From: Isoetes taiwanensis
Taxonomy: Eukaryota > Streptophyta > Lycopodiopsida > Isoetales > Isoetaceae
Assembly (NCBI GenBank): GCA_021234155.1
Contig: JAJEKV010000074.1
Span: forward strand, 1,603,700-1,667,699
Reading direction: 5' to 3'
Length of the DNA: 64,000 bases
Part shown: positions 11,936 through 23,794 of the stretch, one piece after another
How positions within the stretch are numbered: the first letter of the stretch is position 1
Layout of the letters: each line of letters opens with the position of its first letter
Made by a program: the position numbers and the translations under genes
Notes under the pieces: generated by a model
Database searches by the model: none
What the model was told of the DNA's origin: nothing
The model's input: the letters and a program-made list of their open reading frames with translations, nothing else

Positions 11936-12437
11936 GCCAGTCTTAGTGTCGTGAGCAAGAGAAACCTAACCCTAAATTACGTTTATCTAAAAAGTTGAAG
12001 AGGAAAGTGGAATATTATGGATAATAGACATCATATTAGGTTTATAAGGTTTTTTTCGACATTTAGACAATTATCTATTTGTTCATCGTTCGGGGAAAAA
12101 CAAATAGGGAAGAGTATAGACTTAGTCATTTGAACAAATATTTTAAGCTGTGTAACTGGACGGATCTAGTGGGGGCTTGAAATCGTTTAACTGTAATGTG
12201 TTTTAAACGAATGTGTTTAGCCCTAAAATGCATTTAACCAAAATGTCGAAGGGGAAAGTGGAAAATACTGGAAAATAGAATTAATATTCGATATTAGGTA
12301 TAGATATTGTATTTAGTTCAATTAACTACTCAACCATTAGTCCTATATATGGGGTGTTAAGCATAGGTAACATTAAGTCCTAGCATCATGAAATAATAGG
12401 AAGAATGTGTAATTGGACAGATGTTGTAGTCATATAT

Positions 12438-12461
12438 AAAAAAAAAAAAAAAAAAAAAAAA
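12438..12461 (+). repeat. Poly(A) tail of plus-strand retroposon, copy 1
   Basis: Twenty-four A residues follow CATATAT. They are directly followed by GCCAAAGGAAATGCACATC, the LINE-B target sequence, as in copy 2 (22287-22312). It marks the 3' end of the retroposon whose 5' end is visible only in copy 2 (16025). Confidence 0.75.
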
Positions 12462-13890
12462 GCCAAAGGAAATGCACATCTGTAGACGCAGACCTGGAGA
12501 ATTATCAGCATTATTGAGAATCCGCCATATGAACTTAGAAATCAACACCTTGCTCTGGAGAAGAAAGTGAATCATCCCCAGCCCCCCACAAAGTTTAGGC
12601 ATAATGCACTTCGTCCAACTAACTTTAACATCAGCTCCTTCTTCAGTGCCACCCCAGATGAAGTTCCTGACGGTACGAACAATGAGCTGCATCTTTGTCT
12701 GCGGTGCCAGCAAGATGGATGTCATGTAGACATGTGTACAACTCAGAACTGACTTTGCCACAGTTACACGACCAGCCATGGATAACTTAGCCGTGGACCA
12801 CCAGAACAAATGCCTTTCCAACCCCTTAATAATGACATCCCACGCGTCTCCAGATGAGAGGTGTATACCAACTGGAATGCCTAGAAGCTTAGTTGCCTTC
12901 CCATGCAACCACGTAAGACCTTTGGAGAGTCTAGGGCCCCAAAGAATACACTTTTGCCACCCCACAAAGATACCGAACAAAAGAGAAACCGGTCCAACAA
13001 GGAAACGTCATTCGCAAATTACGCTCATCGACCATTAAGAACAAGAAAGTGGCATCGTGATACCGACAGATCTGTTGTGAACCATTATTCATGGGAAGAC
13101 CATGCAGGATGCCTTCCTGCACCGCAAGAGAGAAGGCCGAGAAAGAATCCTACGCCATAATTTAAAAAGTAAATGGTGCCAAAGGACGACCCCGGGCGAA
13201 TGCCACGCCACTGAAAAATGTTGATGGTTCTCTTGAAAAGAATCAAGAACGAAAGCAAAATAATGAAGTTTCATAACATCTGTTGCGATCTGGGCACCAA
13301 AACCAAGACGTAAAAGGCACTGCTCCAGGAAACTCCAGTCAACAAGTGCTGTCATATGCTTTTGCAAAATCCAGCTTCAAGTTTACAATGGGGTAACCAT
13401 GCATTCTAGCCCAATAGAGACCCTCATATGCTGCTGCCACATTATTCAAGATACACCGGCGAGGCAAGAAACCTGACTGTGTGGAAGAGATGGACTCGGT
13501 AAGCACGCCACAAAGCTTCTGAGCAAAAGCTTTAGCAAAGAACTTGTACACCGAGGACAACAAAGTAATGGGGCGCCAATCTGAAATGGAAGAGGGATCC
13601 TTACATTTTGGAATAAGGGAGATGCAACCAGAGTTGAGGATTTTGTCCAGGTGCCTCTGTCTTTTAAAATCCCTGAAAGCGTCATACACATCTGCACCAA
13701 GCTAATCCCAATACTCCTGGAAAAACTCCACTGGAATACCATCAAGACCCGGACACTTGCCCCTCTTGAGAGAAAATGTGGCCTCAGCTAAATCATTCTA
13801 GCTGATCTCAACCTCCAAAGTGGCCCTTTGCTCATTGGTGACTATAGGATGAACCTTAATACATAACCAAACGTCATTACTTTCTTTATT
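12462..13890 (-). pseudogene. LINE-B reverse transcriptase core, unit 1
   Basis: Minus-strand RT of an L1-type LINE. Blocks in order: ISLIPKCKDPSSISDWRPI, the YKFFAKAFAQKL region, SGFLPRRCILNNV and LKLDFAKAYD, then a damaged 'QGCPLAP' block and the catalytic box. The catalytic box reads Y-H-D-A-T here and Y-A-D-A-T in the two sister copies, so one Asp of the YADD pair appears to be missing in all three. The C-terminal part is cut off at 12462 by the retroposon poly(A). Frameshifts are frequent and mostly at CAG/CTG-derived sites. Confidence 0.85.
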
Positions 13891-13939
13891 CTTTGACAAG
13901 AGTTGTTTGCCAGAGCATTAAAAACAAAATAAAATCAAG

Positions 13940-14540
13940 ATGTCTCATTCAAAGCCTAAGCATATTGCAAATCTAATAGCATACTTCAACTACACGTTGC
14001 TTCAAGGTACTTGAACCCATAGGAGAACCCGAGCCTGATGGTAAGGGAGAGTACAAAGATATCTAGTAAACCCGGTTACCAAACTAGTTTACAAATGCAC
14101 AACTAGGTAGAGATTATCCAGAAGCCAAGAAAGTTTTAAAAGAATGTATACCACATAATTATGAGGGAGATGGCGGGCCAAACAATTCGTGGAGTGTTTG
14201 GCAACACTTCCAAAGGACACCATAATTTCTATTATAGATTTTTGCCGAGAACTATACTTTTAAGATTCAGCAAAAGATACAGAGTCCACACTGGAAGAAT
14301 GATCAATGCACAATTTTAGTTCATATTACATATAGACATGCAACATTGTCAGATAATCCAAGTTTGGATGAAAATGAGAGAAGAATTATAAAGGAGACTC
14401 ATTTCTACATATCGGAGCCGGGGACCATGATACCTTGTATTGCGGTATTGTTTGAATAAGCATCATGCAATTTTTACAAACAATTTGTAAAGCATAACAA
14501 ACACATCATGTGGTCCGATGGGTGTCTCCGATCGGTTCAA
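13940..14540 (+). pseudogene. DDE transposase fragment, unit 1
   Basis: The plus strand matches the transposase at 27382-29022: a PHNY block, 'IIDF(A)ENY', 'LVHITYRHATLSD', 'RIIKETHFYIS' and a 'WSDG' segment. Compared with 27.5-28.0 kb it carries many small indels. Homology stops at GGTTCAA (14540), where the sequence switches to unrelated DNA, exactly as in unit 2 (24403). Confidence 0.75.
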
Positions 14541-14862
14541 GATGTTTCTTTGTGAAGAAGTTTTCAGCTAAATGTTTTTTTTGTAAGGACTTTTTCAACT
14601 AATTATGTCTATTTTCTTAAATTATTTCCATGCAACTGATTATGTTTTCCTTGCTTAAACATAGAATTTTAAATTTATGAACAAATATTTGGGTTGTTTG
14701 TATTACAAAGATGTGGCTAGACTTGCATGTTATATAAATTGTTACCAAATCTGCTACTGCATAAATTGCATGAACATCGGGGTGGCCAAGCAAGTGGTAA
14801 CTCTAGACAAACTTCAAGAGTAAACAAATTAAAGCAATCTAGACAAAACGCATTTTTTTTTT
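14541..14862. other. AT-rich junction DNA, no gene
   Basis: It lies between the DDE fragment and the LINE-B 3' end and is repeated almost unchanged at 24404-24715. I see no coding signal. It may be an intron or flank of the transposase version that seeded units 1 and 2. Confidence 0.4.
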
Positions 14863-16024
14863 GATGAACGTGGACCTTTATTAATCAAAAGAATACAAAG
14901 AGTACATGGGGGACTCAAAACCCAGTGGAGAAGATATCCACTAGAGCAACACTACCCACCACATACATAACATAGAAAAGCAGAGAACACAAATCACCAT
15001 GAGCACAACTGTTTGCTATGAGTAGGTGTGAAAATGACACTTTTGATGTCAACCTTTAAGGTAGAACACTTGTACGCCTTCACAATGTGACTACGGGCAT
15101 CGCTAAGCACTTGCGTATCTAAAAAGAGCTGTCCCTTAAAGATGAGGAGATTTCGTCTCTTCCAGATGGACCAGATGATCCAAGCAGATGCTAAGTGGAA
15201 AGCCCTCTTTGCCAACTTATCCCAAGAACTAGGATAGACTGAGAATAGGACCTGCTGGCTATTCAAGTCACAATGGAAAAGACTCAGAAGCCACTGCCAA
15301 GCAAGTCGAACATGGTGACACAAGAAAAAGCAGTGCTCAATTGTCTCATCCCTCTGCGTGCAAGAGGGCAGATCACAGAGACTTCTGGACGAAATCGATG
15401 AACAACAGTGTTTACCCGCACGCATCTATGAGTGATCTGTCACCATAAAATGGATAGCTTAGGATGAAGCAATTTATCCCATACCCATCGCCAGACTGCT
15501 TTACGATGAGGCTCGGGGATAACTAAAGGCCACTTTGGCGATGGAGGCAACACCTCAGGATGAAGCAGGACCACATACATCGAGTGCACCAGGTGCTCTT
15601 CCTTAACACTGCTGGGGAGCCACGTCTTGTGGATGTGGAGGAAGTGTAGCAGCTACTTTCTCCCAAATGCCCCGGTCCCAATGAAGGAGAAGGAACTTCA
15701 ATTTGAACTCACTCCACGTCAACAATCTTGTCTCATTATACCATGCAGATACCGCGGAGCACACCGCCGATCGCCACCGATGTTAAGGCCAATGGATGGA
15801 CGAGAAGAGACCGGGGACAACCGGGCTTGGCGAGCCACCCAAAGGGATCCACCAACAACGGGGCCATAGGATCTGTGGGCCATTGGATGGAATGAAACAA
15901 AGTGCGCCACAGCCTCCCAGCAGACTAGCAACCCCTTGAGGAAAGGAGATGCATTAGGATATGGAGAAAGCGGATAGAATAATGCCCATGGGAAGAGAGG
16001 CTTAATGGATGGAGAGCCAAAGGA
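14863..16024 (-). pseudogene. LINE-B C-terminus with zf-RVT domain, unit 1
   Basis: A run of 10 T at 14863-14872 is the minus-strand poly(A) tail. Upstream (15425-14994) a 143-codon frame carries the zinc-knuckle C-terminal domain of plant L1 ORF2: CDLPSCTQRDETIEHCFFLC, then 'RLAWQW' and 'ASAWIIWSIWKRRN'. The block ends at the 14-bp target duplication GAGAGCCAAAGGAA (16011-16024), where the retroposon 16025-22312 enters. The rest of this LINE continues at 22313. Confidence 0.82.
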
Positions 16025-18044
16025 AGATGAAGGGGGGATGCTAGGGTTTAGGAGCGGCTAGGGCGGCGGCAGCGTCACGCCCGATCCCCTTGAGTGTCGC
16101 CGCGGCATCTCATTGGGCCGGATGAGTAGCCGTGGAAAACCCTCGCATCGGGCTTCTTCATTTGATGGTTTCTTTGCAGATTTTCTGAAGGTGGGCGCAG
16201 CTTCAAGTTTTTGTAGCAAAGGCATCTTAGGTGTTCGCCTAAACTTCTAAAGATTCATGTCCAGCACAAGACCTGAGGTTAGAAAGCCTTCTTGCCTGTT
16301 CTTCTGTGATCAAATCAGATTGTGGAGTCGCCATTCTGCATCAATCTTTCCTGCTCGGTTGGTGCGACTGGAGGAGATTCCAACAGGGGTTTATGGTACG
16401 ATTTACATCCTTCTCTTTAGTGGGTTGCTTGGCTAGTTCTTTCGCCGAGTCGTGGGATAGAAAGGTCGCACTCACCGCAGTAAGGAAATTTATTGCACTC
16501 ACTGCAATTTGGGGGCTTCGAGGCACTTTTGGGTTCTAGCTCCTATCTTGGGGAGGTGTTTATGCCATAGCACCTAGTTGAGTTTCCTCAGTTTATTAAC
16601 ATGAAAAAGAAATCCGTCTCTCTTAGCTGACATGGTAAGGCATCGGGATCAGTTGGAGCAGGCAACGAACTTGAGCTGTGCGGTCTCTCTATCCTTGTCC
16701 GCTAAAGGTAACGCCGAACTTGGGGTATGGCACACATCTTCTTATTTTGCAAGTAGGGTCATTGATGATTGGTGCTCAAGACTTATTCAGCCGGCATCTT
16801 AGGCACCTTTATTTTGCAATGATTTACCCAGGTTGAGCAGAGTCGTGTTGTATTTGGCATCTTGGTTCCTGTGTTGTTTCTTTGTATGAAACTTTTCGGT
16901 AGATGGGGGATGCTTAAGGTGTGCAAAGTGACTTACAAGAAACAGGTTGCCTTAGCTCGGGTGTTGGTGAGGTCTTGGAAGGCGTTGGCGGAGTGTGGTT
17001 GCATTGCTTCTGCTTGGTGTTGAGTCTAACAGATTTTGAAAGCCTTAATATTGGAATCTTGGAAAGAGTTTGGCTTTTCATGTTGGCTCACTTCTATTCC
17101 AGCAAGAAGAAGGGTGTGGTTGCAGGAGGCAGTATCATGAAAGAAGGCCATGCTTAAGGGAAAATCCAGAGGCATATGGATCGGGAGGGCCAAATGCATT
17201 CATTGCTGCTTATCAGTTTTGCTGGTTGGTTGAGTATAATGATGATGATGCCCAAGCAGGTGACTAAAAGTAGAGACAGAAGTAGTAGACCACCCTTTGG
17301 GGACCCCAAAGGGGAGGCCTCTAGAAGGCATCGGCATTTGGAGAAGACGGTGAGACAACTTATCTCCTAGTACAGCAGGAAAAGAGTAAGCAGCCTCCCT
17401 GTAGAATTCTTTAGCAGGAACAGCAGGGGTAACAGTATGACAACCAATAAATAAAAGAAGTCTGCTAAGGGAAATGTGCAAAGAGGACATGAATAACTAC
17501 ACAAGATGTTAGTGACACTAAAAACACAAACAAAGGGACTTAAGGAGAAGGCAATGCTATTTTGCAGGAGCAAAGTCATAGGAGGAAGATCCTGGAAACA
17601 CAGATCATAACACTGAAAGCTTAGAGCAATTAGGAACACATATGGACAGACTAGACACTAATTACAGGAGGAAAGGAAGCTGGTATAGGAACAGAGGTAG
17701 CAGAAAGCATTGTATTCACATTAGCAGAATATATGAGATACATTTGGTATAGGGAGAAGAGAAGATGTACAAAAACATGACAATTGTAGATTCAAGATTT
17801 AAAAAAATTCCTTCACATGTAGATCAAGGGCTACATCATGAAAACCAATATGCCAGTTAAACAGGTCAAAGAGGTTAGATTAGGCTATAATAAACTACTG
17901 AAGTCAAATTATATCACTGAATACAAATTATATTAACTATGAAGATCCTGAAAAGCTGGGAATATTATATTATAGGGAACCGAGGATCTAGAAGTCCAAA
18001 TATGAATGAGAAGTTAGTACACATGCGAGAACAACATAGAGAAA

Positions 18045-20890
18045 CTAGTAACAGTGCCCAGCGTTGCTGGGCATAGGTTGGAAGCCTGTAAATGTTTTGC
18101 CTGCAATGTGAAAAGTGCATAGTAATAATGATGCCTAGCATTCTTGAGCTTTACTTGGAAAACATGTAGATGATATGCATGCATGCACCTACCATCTAAA
18201 CTGCACATACCTAAAACCGCAGCGAACCTAAATCTTAAGCCTAGCATGGAATCTTGACCATCTTGCACTGACGAACATTTCTTAGAAAAGAATGTGAAAA
18301 ATAGAGAGTTCCTCCTTTTAAATTCTGTCATTCTAAGAAACTATGGAAGATGCGGTATGATCATATAGGGGATAACAGTTGCATGTTGCAGCATTAATAG
18401 GTTGTGTGTCAATATTGACTTTTGATTTTTGTCGGGGCATGTGTCAATGCCTTTGCCCTAATGTAGAGCATAGGCAGTTGTCTACGTTATGTTATAGCAA
18501 ATTGCCCACCTTTGGTGGCACTCCATTGCATTGGCTAAGAATTGGTGGGCACTACATTGCATTAGCTAGAAATTAAAAGTGAACTTTGAATATTTTGTAA
18601 CATATTCATAAACATGTTAGTCACGTCTGTGACAAAGGTGGACACTCCATGTGGTTGACTACCTGTAGACATTACATTTGGCTAAAAATTAAAGGCAAAC
18701 TTTGGATGTTTTGTAACATGTTTATGATTATGGGGTATGACATTTATGATTTGTCTAACATGGGTTTCTATACCTTCAACACGGGCTCAAGTTGATTGAA
18801 TTCCAACATATTGTTTATAGCATCAAGCCAGAGGATTTAGATACCATCACGAAAAGGACTCTGCTATAACCGACCATTAATCGTCAAACGTCAATATCTC
18901 TAAGTGAACATCATCGTCAATTCTGTTATGTGCATAAACAATCGATTGCACAATGCAAATCCATCCATGAGAACTTTTGAAATAGTGTAGGAACAAACTC
19001 ATAACCATTTTCAAGACTAAAATTAATTAAGCGACCATGTTTGAGCCAATAATGAACGAACTCAAATGTAAACCATACAAAAGATTCACACTTTTTAGAC
19101 ATGCAGTTCTCCTCATGTAAGACTCAACCACATGTAAAAAAGAATAGACTCAGCTATAATGAGTGAGCTCGATCTGCATCAGTTTTTTTATTCTACTGAA
19201 ATTATAAATGTGGCATAGACTTTCTGAGACTATTTGCTCACAAAGTCTAAGTGAGACTATATTCCTCAGCAAACAAAAAATCAAAACCTGCCTTGATAAT
19301 TGCCCATGGAGGCCAGGTAATATGGTAGTTGAGAATCGCAATGCTAATTGCAATGTTGGGTTTCTTCAAGCTTTCTGGCATCCTTTGCGTAGATGCATCT
19401 AATGTTCTATTGAAGTTATTGTTGAGGATCTTATCTACCCTGCTGGCTATATATCATGTTCACAGACCATTAGCCCTGCATCAAAATGAAGTAGATTAGG
19501 CAAGAAGGCATCCAACTAAAAAGCCATCAATCATGCGTAGAGAATAAAAATTATAAAAACATAAGATCCTGCAATTGACATTGCTAAACACATTTTGAGG
19601 GCACTGCTTTGGCCTTCTCCATTCTAAACAATAACGATCATTCAGCAAGACATCACAGCCTGCATCTGCTTTTTTTATTCTACTAAAATTATAAAGATGG
19701 CATAGAATTTGTGAGACTATTTGCTACCTGCTGCTATGTAGGATAGAGATGTAAAGAAATGAAGCCATTTTTTAGCTGTAACAGGCCTGCACTGCTTGAT
19801 ATATCAGGAATAGCTCTACCATTATCACAATGAAGGATAGTAGTAAATAGATTTTCCATAGCTCTTTTTGGACAGTCGCTTCAGCCTTAGCAGCACTGAC
19901 TATACATTCTCTCTCTGAACTTCATGTGATAGGATTTCCTCCAAGCAAACAAAAAGTTAACCTGCAGCAGAACCATGATGGATGGCTTTTATAGATAAAT
20001 TGCACTTAGCAATAAGACATTGGTGGGCGGCTTGGTCACATCATGAAGTCAACCCTGTATTCTGCAATATAAACTGTATTCTGCAATGTAAACTGCAAAA
20101 GCAAACTCATCTAGATTTCTTGCATAAGACATTTCAAGCATAGAGTGAGGTGAAGTAACGGTTCAGCATCTTGAAGATGTTGAGCTAAAAGAACCACCAC
20201 CATGCAACTAAATCTTAATAATAATCACCCTGAGCAAGCTTGTATCTCCTTTATCTTTATAAGGTTAATCACACATAAGCTGCCTATTGCGAACAGTTTC
20301 TTGAGTTTTGTTCCTAGGTGCAAGTTTTCTGGCTTTCTGTTGCCAGATTGCACTTGTGAAGCAGAACGAAAAGAATGAACTTCATAGCAAAAATAAAAGA
20401 ATGAATTCAGTAAAAAAGCAAGATGATCCCTAGGCCATCTGCAAATGGATATCAAGGAAATAAAAATCATGACAGAAATATATCAAGTCGATTTCATTGG
20501 GTTATGAAGCTTACATAAATGGCCTTCATCAATAAATCTTGCCCTAAATATGAGTCAAAGAATCTTGCAACTGTTGCTTCTCCTGCACCAAAAGAAGCTT
20601 CAGAATCTAAGAACCTCACGATTCTTATAGCTTTACCTGCAAAAAGCACACTTCACCAAATCGGAGATCACCAAATGCTCTAAAGACTCGTCAATAAATC
20701 GCCAGAACCATTTCCTATGAGAAGAAGCCGTCTTTTCTTTTGGTGCCGCCTTAAGTGTTGATTCAGGTCAGGCCATTTCAAACGTCTACGGCCCCCCTTT
20801 TTTTTCCTACGGCCATTAGATCTTAGCCCGAGATTTCAGCCGTTGGATCTAGGGTTAGATACAACACCGCAAAACATTATAATATAAGGA
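18045..20890 (-). mobile_element. Helitron (2,846 bp) with an empty site in the sister copy
   Basis: Read on the minus strand, it starts TCCTTATATTATAATG at 20890 after a host A. It ends with a hairpin (TGCCCAGC / GCTGGGCA, 18055-18073), then a short spacer and CTAG at 18048-18045, followed by a host T. Sister copy 1 has the uninterrupted site, between A 11036 and T 11037. That proves the boundaries and the lack of target duplication. No Rep/helicase is visible, so it is non-autonomous. The interior has a loose direct repeat around 18510-18730 (TTGCATT..GCTA.AAATTAAA.G, then TTTTGTAACAT) and nothing I recognise as a captured gene. Confidence 0.92.
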
Positions 20891-21234
20891 TTATCTTAAA
20901 CAGAAATCTAAGGATTCAAGGAAGAATACAGGAATATGGTTGATGTAAAGAGTAATCAACTTAATAGAAAGGAATAATGTAAACAGAAAGATTAGACTAG
21001 AGAAATGGATAAGGAAAAGAAATACCCTAAGTTATAATATAAGATTAGATGTTACAGATAACCTATGAAATAGGGACAGGAATAATCAGATGGTAAACCA
21101 TCCATGATCAGAAGGTAAACAACCCATGAATTAAGGAATAGAATAGACTGAAAAATCAGAATATTAAGGTAAAGGGTTAAATCTAATGGAGATCTTGGGG
21201 TTAAGGAAAGAAGACAGAATAATACAAAATGATC

Positions 21235-21783
21235 CTAAACCTTATTTGTAGAATCGTCCAGAGGAACTCCAGCTTGCAGAAAATTGGGGGTAATTTGTGA
21301 AGATAGATCGATAGTTGGGACTCCAGCACCTGGAACATTGGTAGCATTTGGAGCAGTATGATCTGCTTGAACTGATAGTGCAGGGATCTCAGGAGTGCAA
21401 GCAACTGACATGGGAATTTCTGCTGCAACATGAGTAGAGCTAGCTTCCCCTTCAAGATTAATGGGGTTTTTTTCAGATCCAGGCAATTTGGCAGGCTTGT
21501 GATAATCAAAGATCTTCCTTCTCTTTTCAGCTTTTAGCTTCTCCTCCTGCATTCTGATCAAGGTAGCTTTATTGAAGCCTCCTTTCCGTCTACCCATAAA
21601 CCTCTCAGAGCATAGCTTGTAAGCAAACTTCGAAACTGATGGATTCAAGATGCAGAAAGACGAGATAGCGTTAAGAAGAGGACACACATGAACACTTAGC
21701 TGGAAAATCAGATAAAATACTATCATGGAAAACCGTACAGAGGCCAGCTTGGAGCATTCTGTTAGAAAGACATCGGCTGCCAT
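21235..21783 (-). CDS. Open exon of unknown transposon-borne gene
   Basis: The open frame runs 182 codons. Its first about 65 residues are hydrophobic and may be 5' flank or intron, because a second Met begins the block MGRRKGGFNKATLIRMQEEK, strongly basic and probably a nuclear signal. A low-complexity Ser/Pro/Ala/Val linker ends at DDSTNK. An apparent splice donor (AAG|GTTTAG) lies at about 21244, so this looks like a first exon. It lies antisense inside the retroposon. I do not recognise the family. Confidence 0.4.
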   Translation of the reverse strand: MAADVFLTECSKLASVRFSMIVFYLIFQLSVHVCPLLNAISSFCILNPSVSKFAYKLCSERFMGRRKGGFNKATLIRMQEEKLKAEKRRKIFDYHKPAKLPGSEKNPINLEGEASSTHVAAEIPMSVACTPEIPALSVQADHTAPNATNVPGAGVPTIDLSSQITPNFLQAGVPLDDSTNKV

Positions 21784-22285
21784 CGCCAGTGCTGTAGTGC
21801 CGTGAGCAAGAGAAACCTAACCCTAAATTACGTTTATCTAAAAAGTTGAAGAGGAAAGTGGAATATTATGGATAATAGACATCATATTAGGTTTATAAGG
21901 TTTTTTCGACATTTAGACAATTATCTATTTGTTCATCGTTCAGGAAAAAACAAATAGGGAAGAGTATAGACTTAGTCATTTGAACAAATATTTTAACTGT
22001 GTAACTGGACGGATCTAGTCAGGCTTGAAATGCGTTTAACCAGAATGTGTTTAAACAGAATGTGTTTAGCCCTAAAATGCATTTAACCAAAATGTCGAAG
22101 GGGAAAGTGGAAAATACTGGAAAATAGAATTAATATTCGATATTAGGTATAGATATTGTATTTAGTTCAATTAACTACTCAACCATTAGTCCTATATATG
22201 GGGTGTTAAGCATAGGTAACATTAAGTCCTAGCATCATGAAATAATAGGAAGAATGTGTAATTGGACAGATGTTGTAGTCATACA

Positions 22286-22286
<1 letters not shown>

Positions 22287-22312
<26 letters not shown>
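22287..22312 (+). repeat. Poly(A) tail of retroposon, copy 2
   Basis: Twenty-six A residues, followed by the 14-bp target duplication GAGAGCCAAAGGAA at 22313-22326. Confidence 0.8.
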
Positions 22313-22316
<4 letters not shown>

Positions 22317-23740
22317 GCCAAAGGAAATGCACATCGTAAAGCGCAGACCTGGAGAATTATCAGCATTATTGAGAATCCGCCATATGAACTTAGAAATCAA
22401 CACCTTGCTCTGGAGAAGAAAGTGAATCATCCCCAGCCCCCCACAAAGTTTAGGCATAATGCACTTCGCCCAACTAACTTTAACATCAGCTCCTTCTTGG
22501 TGCCACCCCGGATGAAGTTCGATCCAGACGAACAATGAGCTGCATCTTTGTTCTGCGGTGCAAAGAAGATGGATGTCATGTAGACATGTGTACAAATCAA
22601 CCGACTTTGCTACGTTACACCGACCCGACCATGGATAACTTAGCCGTGGACCACCGTAACAAATGCCTTTCCAACCCCTTAATAATGACATCCCACGCGC
22701 CTCCGGATGAGAGGTGTATACCAACCGAATGCCTAGAAGCTTAGTTGCCTTCCCATGCAACCACAGAAGATGGCACTGGAGAGTCTAGGGCCCCAGCAAT
22801 ACACTTTTGCCACCCCACAAAGATACCAGAAGCCAAAGAGAAACTGTCCAACAAGGAAATGTCATTCTGCAAATTCTGCTCATCAGCCATTAAGAACAAG
22901 AAAGTGGCATCTGCATATTGATTACTGATTTGTAGAACCATTATTCATGGGAAGACCATGCAGGATGCCTTCCTGCACTGCAAGAGAGAAGGCCTGAGAA
23001 AGAATCTCTGCCATAATTGTAAAAAGCAGCGGTGCCAAAGGACAGCCCTGGCGAATGCCACGTCCCACCTGAAAAAATGTTGATGGTTCTCCTTGAAAAA
23101 GAACTGAAGAACGAGCAAAATAATGAAGTTTCATAACATCTGTTGCGATCTGGGCACCAAAACCAAGACGTAAAAGGCACTGCTCCAGGAAACTCCAGTC
23201 AACAAGTGATGTCATATGCTTTTGCAAAATCCAGCTTCAAGTTTACAATGGGGTAACCATGCATTCTAGCCCAATAGAGACCCTCATATGCTGCCACATT
23301 ATTCAAGATACATACACAGGCAAGAAACCCCGACCTGTGGTGGAAGAGATGGACTCGGTAAGTTAACGCCACAAAGCTTTCGAGCAAAAGCTTTAGCAAA
23401 GAACTTGTACACCGAGGACAACAAAGTAATGGGGAAACCAATGAAATGGAAGAGGGATCCTTACATTTTGGAATAAGGGAGATGCAACCAGAGTTGAGGA
23501 TTTTGTCCAGGTGCCTCTGTCTTTTAAAATCTCTGAAAGCGTCATACACATCTGCACCAAGCTAATCCCAATACTCCTGGAAAAACTCCACTGGAATACC
23601 ATCAAGACCCGGACACTTGCCCTCTTTGAGAGAAAATGTGGCCTCAGCTAAATCATTCTAGCTGATCTCAACCTCCAAAGTGGCCCTTTGCTCATTGGTG
23701 ACTATAGGATGAACCTTAATACATAACCAAACGTCATTAC
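22313..23740 (-). pseudogene. LINE-B reverse transcriptase core, unit 2
   Basis: Same RT as unit 1, with a better-preserved middle. One frame reads 'GRGIRQGCPLAPLLFTIMAE' and another 'QYADATFLFLMADEQNL', so the catalytic box is Y-A-D-A rather than Y-A-D-D. Its true C-terminus is the block at 14863-16024, separated from it by the retroposon. Frameshifts remain. Confidence 0.85.
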
Positions 23741-23794
23741 TTTCTTTATTCTTTGACAAGAGTTGTTTGCCAGAGCATTAAAAACAAAATAAAA

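Larger units (their letters stand above)
10383..16024 (+). repeat. Segmental duplication, copy 1
   Basis: This block is repeated in direct orientation at 17403-25892. Identity starts at GAATTCTTTAGCAGG in both. The lengths agree (about 5.64 kb) once the Helitron at 18045-20890 is removed from copy 2. It contains the 3' part of a poly(A) retroposon (to 12461), LINE-B RT (12462-13890), a DDE-transposase fragment (about 13940-14540) and the LINE-B C-terminus (14863-16024). Differences between copies cluster at CAG/CTG. Confidence 0.85.
16025..22312 (+). mobile_element. Poly(A) retroposon inserted in LINE-B, itself carrying a Helitron
   Basis: The 5' end starts GATGAAGGGGGGATGCTAGG, directly after GAGAGCCAAAGGAA. 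The 3' end is a run of 26 A (22287-22312) directly followed by the same 14 bp. The uninterrupted target is visible at the unit 2/unit 3 junction (25879-25893). This is a target-primed retroposition signature. Without the Helitron the insert is about 3.44 kb. The GC-rich start (CTAGGGTTTAGG, GGCGGCGGCAGCG) resembles a plant LINE leader. I find no RT in it, so it may be an internally deleted LINE or a trans-mobilised transcript. Confidence 0.8.

Noticed and set aside
12438-12461. LINE-B tail at the left edge of its RT core
   Set aside because: LINE-B is on the minus strand, so its own tail must read as T on the plus strand. The A run belongs to a plus-strand retroposon, and the true LINE-B tails are at 14863 and 24716.
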